Shown: piece after piece, positions 14,583 through 16,538 of the stretch
Layout: each line of letters begins with the position of its first letter
How positions within the stretch are numbered: the stretch's first letter is position 1
From: Methylophilaceae bacterium
Lineage (GTDB): Bacteria > Pseudomonadota > Gammaproteobacteria > Burkholderiales > Methylophilaceae
NCBI GenBank assembly: GCA_025362115.1
Contig: JANYIK010000023.1
Span: 1 to 16,538, forward strand
Direction of reading: 5' to 3'
DNA length: 16,538 bases
Notes under the pieces: generated by a model
The model's input: the letters and a program-made list of their open reading frames with translations, nothing else
Told to the model about the DNA's origin: nothing
Databases searched by the model: none
Made by a program: the position numbers and the translations under genes

Positions 14583-14626
14583 TGTTGCATGTAACACAAA
14601 ATTCTGCCAACATGTTTCATGTAACA
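14583..14626. promoter_or_regulatory. Paired palindromic operator of the toxin-antitoxin module
   Basis: Two 14-bp imperfect palindromes of the form TGTTnCATGnAACA lie at 14583-14596 (TGTTGCATGTAACA) and 14613-14626 (TGTTTCATGTAACA). Their centres are exactly 30 bp apart (about three helical turns, so the same face of DNA), and the second ends 18 bp before the antitoxin ATG. This is what is expected for autorepression by the antitoxin or the antitoxin-toxin complex. No clear promoter hexamers stand out beside them. Confidence 0.6.
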
Positions 14627-14644
14627 GCGCTCAAGGAGACCATC

Positions 14645-14866
14645 ATGGCAACAGCCATTGCACAACGTGTACAAAAGCACCGCGCATCCCTCAGGGATTC
14701 AGGCCTGCGCCCCATCCAAATCTGGGTACCGGATGTGCGGCGTGCCGGTTTTGCCGAGGAATGCCGCCGCCAGTCGTTGCTGGCTACCGAAGCAGACCGC
14801 AACGACCCAGGCTTGGAGGCTTTTATGGATGAGGCGTTGGCGGATATCGAAGGCTGGCAGGCATGA
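14645..14866 (+). CDS. Antitoxin of a MazEF-type module (DUF3018/MazE-like)
   Basis: This 73-residue protein should neutralise the toxin encoded next. It has the family pattern RVQKHRASLRDSGLRPIQIWVPDVRRAGFAEECRRQSLL, a short ribbon/helix DNA-binding part, followed by an acidic tail (LEAFMDEALADIEGWQA) that would wrap the toxin. I chose ATG 14645 because AAGGAG lies 7 bases upstream and homologues begin MATAIAQRVQKHR. A longer frame from 14534 would run through the operator sites and is rejected. The stop overlaps the toxin start by 4 bp (ATGA). It probably represses its own promoter through the sites at 14583-14626. Confidence 0.88.
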   Translation: MATAIAQRVQKHRASLRDSGLRPIQIWVPDVRRAGFAEECRRQSLLATEADRNDPGLEAFMDEALADIEGWQA

Positions 14867-15189
14867 ACCGTGGCGATCTCGTCACCATCGCCCTGCAAGG
14901 CGATTTCGGCAAGGCACGTCCGGCACTGGTCATCCAGTCCGACTTGTTCAACCCCACCCACGCCACCGCCACGGTATTGTTGGTATCGAGCGAAATGGTA
15001 AATGCCCCGCTGATACGCATTGATGTTGTCCCAACACCAGAAAATGGCTTGCTGAAGCCCTGCCAGATTCAGGTGGACAAAGCCATGACCATGCGCAAAG
15101 AGAAAATCGGTGCAGTGGTTGGCCATCTGGACGACAGCACACTCCTTGCCGTCAACCGCGCTTTGGCGGTGTTTATGGGGATGGCATAA
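14863..15189 (+). CDS. MazF/PemK-family endoribonuclease toxin
   Basis: This 108-residue mRNA interferase cleaves RNA at short sequence motifs and halts growth when free of its antitoxin. The start MNRGDLVTIALQGDFGKARPALVIQSDLF is the MazF signature (RGD-V, then G-RPALV). The central TVLLVSSEMVNAPLIRIDVVPTPENGLLKPCQIQVDKAMTMRKEKIG has the conserved L-P-Q-DK pattern, and VGHLDDSTLLAVNRALAVFMGM is the C-terminal helix. Arg19 in G-K-A-R-P and the Ser/Thr near residue 42 are the expected active-site region. Frame and length are intact, so it is probably functional. The cleavage motif cannot be read from sequence. It is flanked by repeats and decayed mobile DNA, consistent with horizontal gain. 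Confidence 0.92.
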   Translation: MNRGDLVTIALQGDFGKARPALVIQSDLFNPTHATATVLLVSSEMVNAPLIRIDVVPTPENGLLKPCQIQVDKAMTMRKEKIGAVVGHLDDSTLLAVNRALAVFMGMA

Positions 15190-15283
15190 AGCCGGAAGGG
15201 TTGCCGAATATCGTGTCTGACCCCATTTATTTCTCATCTAAGCTAATCTACGTCAGCCCCTAAATCTTTATCATTTTCCCCTC

Positions 15284-15303
15284 AATGCAAATCACTTTGC
15301 ATT
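15284..15303. repeat. Perfect 8-bp dyad, AATGCAAA-TCAC-TTTGCATT
   Basis: Two perfect 8-bp arms are separated by 4 bp inside the inverted-repeat-bounded segment. TGCA-type sequence recurs nearby (15319-15324, 15397-15406). It could be a protein-binding site or part of a mobile-element structure; nothing next to it tells which. Confidence 0.45.
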
Positions 15304-15433
15304 AGTTGACTACAGTGCAATACATATTATTCATTTTTTGGGTCTGTAGTAGTAAGAACACTCAGTCTCTCTGATCCGCGAGCTATTTGGTTATTAATGC
15401 ACCTGCATTCTACCCTCGCTTTATAATCCCAAC

Positions 15434-15511
15434 ATGAACGATTTCACGAAAACCATTGCCAACCTCGCCGCGCGCGGCTGGTTCAAGATACGTGGCGAAG
15501 TACCGGCATGA
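15434..15511 (+). CDS. Very short possible leaderless frame
   Basis: ATG 15434 begins a 25-codon frame (MNDFTKTIANLAARGWFKIRG...) placed 6 bases after a consensus TATAAT (15422-15427), so a transcript would be leaderless. A second frame (MTPEEMFNPEQFRHSG...) overlaps its stop by 4 bp (ATGA at 15508-15511) and runs into the inverted repeat. The amino-acid composition looks protein-like, so these may be two pieces of one decayed gene. I cannot name it. Confidence 0.2.
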   Translation: MNDFTKTIANLAARGWFKIRGEVPA

Positions 15512-15631
15512 CACCAGAAGAGATGTTCAACCCGGAACAATTCCGCCACAGTGGCAAATCAATGGGGTCAGACACCATTTCAGCACCACCCTCTTCCACA
15601 GACTTTTCATGCCCTAACCCTCCATTCGCCG

Positions 15632-15847
15632 TTATTCACAATATTGCACAAATATGCTGAACTGAGGGTTCAATATGTTGGGTGCATCAGGAAGGCTGTG
15701 TTTCGAGTCTGTCGTGGCTTTGTAGCGACGCTTGTGCCGTGCACGGATGCCGTACAGTTGCATCAGCTTGCGTACCGCTGCTTCTGCCAGCTTGACCGCT
15801 TCTCGCTTGAACTCTTCCGTGTAACGCTGTCTCGGCATCCTAAACAT
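15632..15847 (-). pseudogene. Internally deleted IS3-family transposase remnant (OrfA start joined to OrfB)
   Basis: The 71-codon frame begins MFRMPRQRYTEEFKREAVKLAE, the start of an IS3 OrfA (helix-turn-helix), with GGGAGG upstream of ATG 15847. It then jumps to AAVRKLMQLYGIRARHKRRYKATTDSKHSLPDAPNILNPQF, which is the HTH_21 region of IS3 OrfB just before the integrase core. It then ends in unrelated residues (SIFVQYCE). The rest of OrfA, the frameshift region, the first part of OrfB and the entire DDE catalytic domain are missing, so it cannot transpose. The join is in frame, which leaves a small helix-turn-helix-like product theoretically possible. Ends of the original element are not recognisable. 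Confidence 0.8.
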
Positions 15848-15919
15848 TTTTACCTCCCGTAGTCATCATAATCCTCGCTACGCTTGGTATCCGAAATTCA
15901 GGAGTAAGCTCAGTGTTCG

Positions 15920-15936
15920 AGCGCAGGCTCTGCGCT
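15920..15936 (-). terminator. Hairpin just after the gph-like gene
   Basis: AGCGCA (15920-15925) pairs with TGCGCT (15931-15936) around a 5-base loop, starting 4 bases past the stop codon at 15941. There is no U-tract, so termination strength is doubtful. Confidence 0.3.
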
Positions 15937-15940
15937 ACGC

Positions 15941-16538
15941 TCAAATCAAAGCGAGTAAATCTAGGGGGTTATGGATAAACGCTCCTGCTCCCCAGTCTTC
16001 CGGTTTATCTTGTGCATCCAGATAACCATACAGCGCGACTATAGCCGCCATTCCTGCCGCACGCGCCGCATCCATGTCGCGTGCCGCGTCCCCCACATAG
16101 ACAGACTGTTCAGGAATAACACCAGCCAATTGACTGGCTAACAACAAACTAGCAGGATGAGGCTTGGGATGTTCGCAATCATCCGCGCTCACAATCGCCG
16201 CAGCTCGTTGATGCAAACCCAGCGCCTGCATCAACGGCAAGGTAAAACGGCGCGGTTTGTTGGTGACCACACCCCACTTTAGGTCACGCGCTTCTATGGT
16301 TTCCAGCACTTGGCTCACCCCCTCGAACAACTGCGGATTTTGTAGAAACACCTCGTCGTAGAGCGCTAGATATTCGGCGCGCATTTCGCCAAAACTAGCA
16401 TCTTCTTTACTCAAGCCAAAACCCACTTTCAGCAGGCCTGGCGAGCCATGCGAGGCATAAGGACGGATGATTTTCGCTGCAAGCGGCGCTAATCCATGTC
16501 GCTCGCGCTGCATATTGAGCGCAAGGCCAAGCTGCACA
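15941..16538 (-). CDS. gph: Phosphoglycolate phosphatase-like HAD hydrolase, 5' part missing
   Basis: The gene removes phosphate from 2-phosphoglycolate, which arises from DNA repair or the RuBisCO oxygenase reaction. About 199 codons are present; the frame is open to the right edge, so the N-terminus with the nucleophile motif DxDGT lies outside. The apparent GTG at 16537 is probably internal (it reads as Val in ..VQLGLALNMQRERHGLAPL, matching the early cap region). HAD motif II is GVVTNKPRR, motif III is the Lys in HPKPHPASLL, and motif IV is YVGDAARDMDAARAAGM with paired Asp. Gph-type function fits the cap sequence and the C-terminus (GYLDAQDKPEDWGAGAFIHNPLDLLALI), but pyrophosphatase or other HAD roles remain possible. 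Confidence 0.87.
   Translation of the reverse strand, partial: VQLGLALNMQRERHGLAPLAAKIIRPYASHGSPGLLKVGFGLSKEDASFGEMRAEYLALYDEVFLQNPQLFEGVSQVLETIEARDLKWGVVTNKPRRFTLPLMQALGLHQRAAAIVSADDCEHPKPHPASLLLASQLAGVIPEQSVYVGDAARDMDAARAAGMAAIVALYGYLDAQDKPEDWGAGAFIHNPLDLLALI

Larger units (their letters stand above)
15213..15575. mobile_element. 363-bp segment bounded by 15-bp perfect inverted repeats (MITE-like)
   Basis: GTGTCTGACCCCATT at 15213-15227 and its exact reverse complement at 15561-15575 face each other, and similarity extends a few bases inward (ATTT). The segment begins 23 bp after the toxin stop and holds no long reading frame. Inside are a palindrome at 15284-15303 and a consensus TATAAT before a 25-codon frame. 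The ends resemble the GGGGTCAGA motif often found at dispersed small repeats. No flanking target duplication is evident. Confidence 0.5.
15190..15631. other. Gene-poor stretch between the toxin gene and the IS3 remnant
   Basis: No well-supported gene is seen in these 442 bases. They contain the inverted-repeat-bounded segment at 15213-15575, a dyad at 15284-15303 and one or two very short frames. Together with the IS3 remnant that follows, the stretch looks like accumulated mobile-element debris. Confidence 0.6.

Noticed and set aside
14534..14644. Upstream extension of the antitoxin frame from ATG 14534
   Set aside because: It would translate through the two operator palindromes and lacks a ribosome site; ATG 14645 has AAGGAG and matches the family N-terminus.
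14617..15237. Minus-strand frame of 206 codons opposite the toxin-antitoxin genes
   Set aside because: It is antisense to a well-supported overlapping MazE/MazF-type pair and shows no known motif.
15551..15862. Plus-strand frame of 103 codons over the IS3 remnant
   Set aside because: It is antisense to the recognisable transposase remnant and has no motif of its own.

Overview
The window looks like a stretch of a betaproteobacterial chromosome, probably from the Nitrosomonadales/Gallionellaceae-like group. The reasons are the gene order ffs-dnaX-ybaB-recR, the style of the housekeeping proteins, moderate GC, and two copies of a CCTGAG...TATCGA palindromic repeat of a type often seen in environmental beta- and gammaproteobacteria. 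The exact taxon is an inference. No CRISPR array, rRNA or intact insertion sequence is present.

Layout. Positions 1-4165, minus strand, hold a two-partner secretion locus: an FhaC/ShlB-type outer-membrane transporter followed by the first ~726 codons of a large filamentous-haemagglutinin-like exoprotein that runs off the left edge. A repeat-rich spacer separates this locus from dnaB (4437-5825, minus), which is preceded by tRNA-Ser(GGA). Next on the minus strand is a membrane-bound class III adenylate cyclase (6010-7305). Upstream of it is a five-gene aldehyde oxidoreductase cluster (7338-11518): aorA (four [4Fe-4S] clusters), aorB (tungsten/molybdenum pterin subunit), aorC (FAD subunit), a MoaD-like sulfur carrier, and an unrecognised 87-residue protein that, like MoaD, ends in Gly-Gly-Gly. 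At about 11.7 kb transcription becomes divergent. The plus strand carries the SRP RNA gene ffs, then dnaX, ybaB and recR. After a palindromic repeat comes a MazE/MazF-type toxin-antitoxin pair (14645-15189). A gene-poor stretch of decayed mobile DNA follows (15190-15940), with a 363-bp inverted-repeat-bounded segment and an internally deleted IS3-family remnant. The window ends in a phosphoglycolate-phosphatase-like HAD gene (minus, cut by the right edge).

How the parts work together. The aor genes should form one transcript. AorB oxidises aldehydes (or reduces acids), AorA carries electrons through its iron-sulfur clusters, and AorC passes them to or from NAD(P). The MoaD-like protein plausibly feeds sulfur into the pterin cofactor. 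A strong hairpin between aorB and aorC would lower aorC expression. This fits the known filament architecture of a related enzyme, which has many AorAB units and one AorC. ffs/dnaX/ybaB/recR is a conserved housekeeping block.

The most interesting points are the aorB-aorC hairpin, the diglycine-tailed small protein in the aor cluster, the paired palindromic operator of the toxin-antitoxin module, the interleaved-dyad repeats, and a duplicated copy of the exoprotein start 105 bp upstream of the real start.
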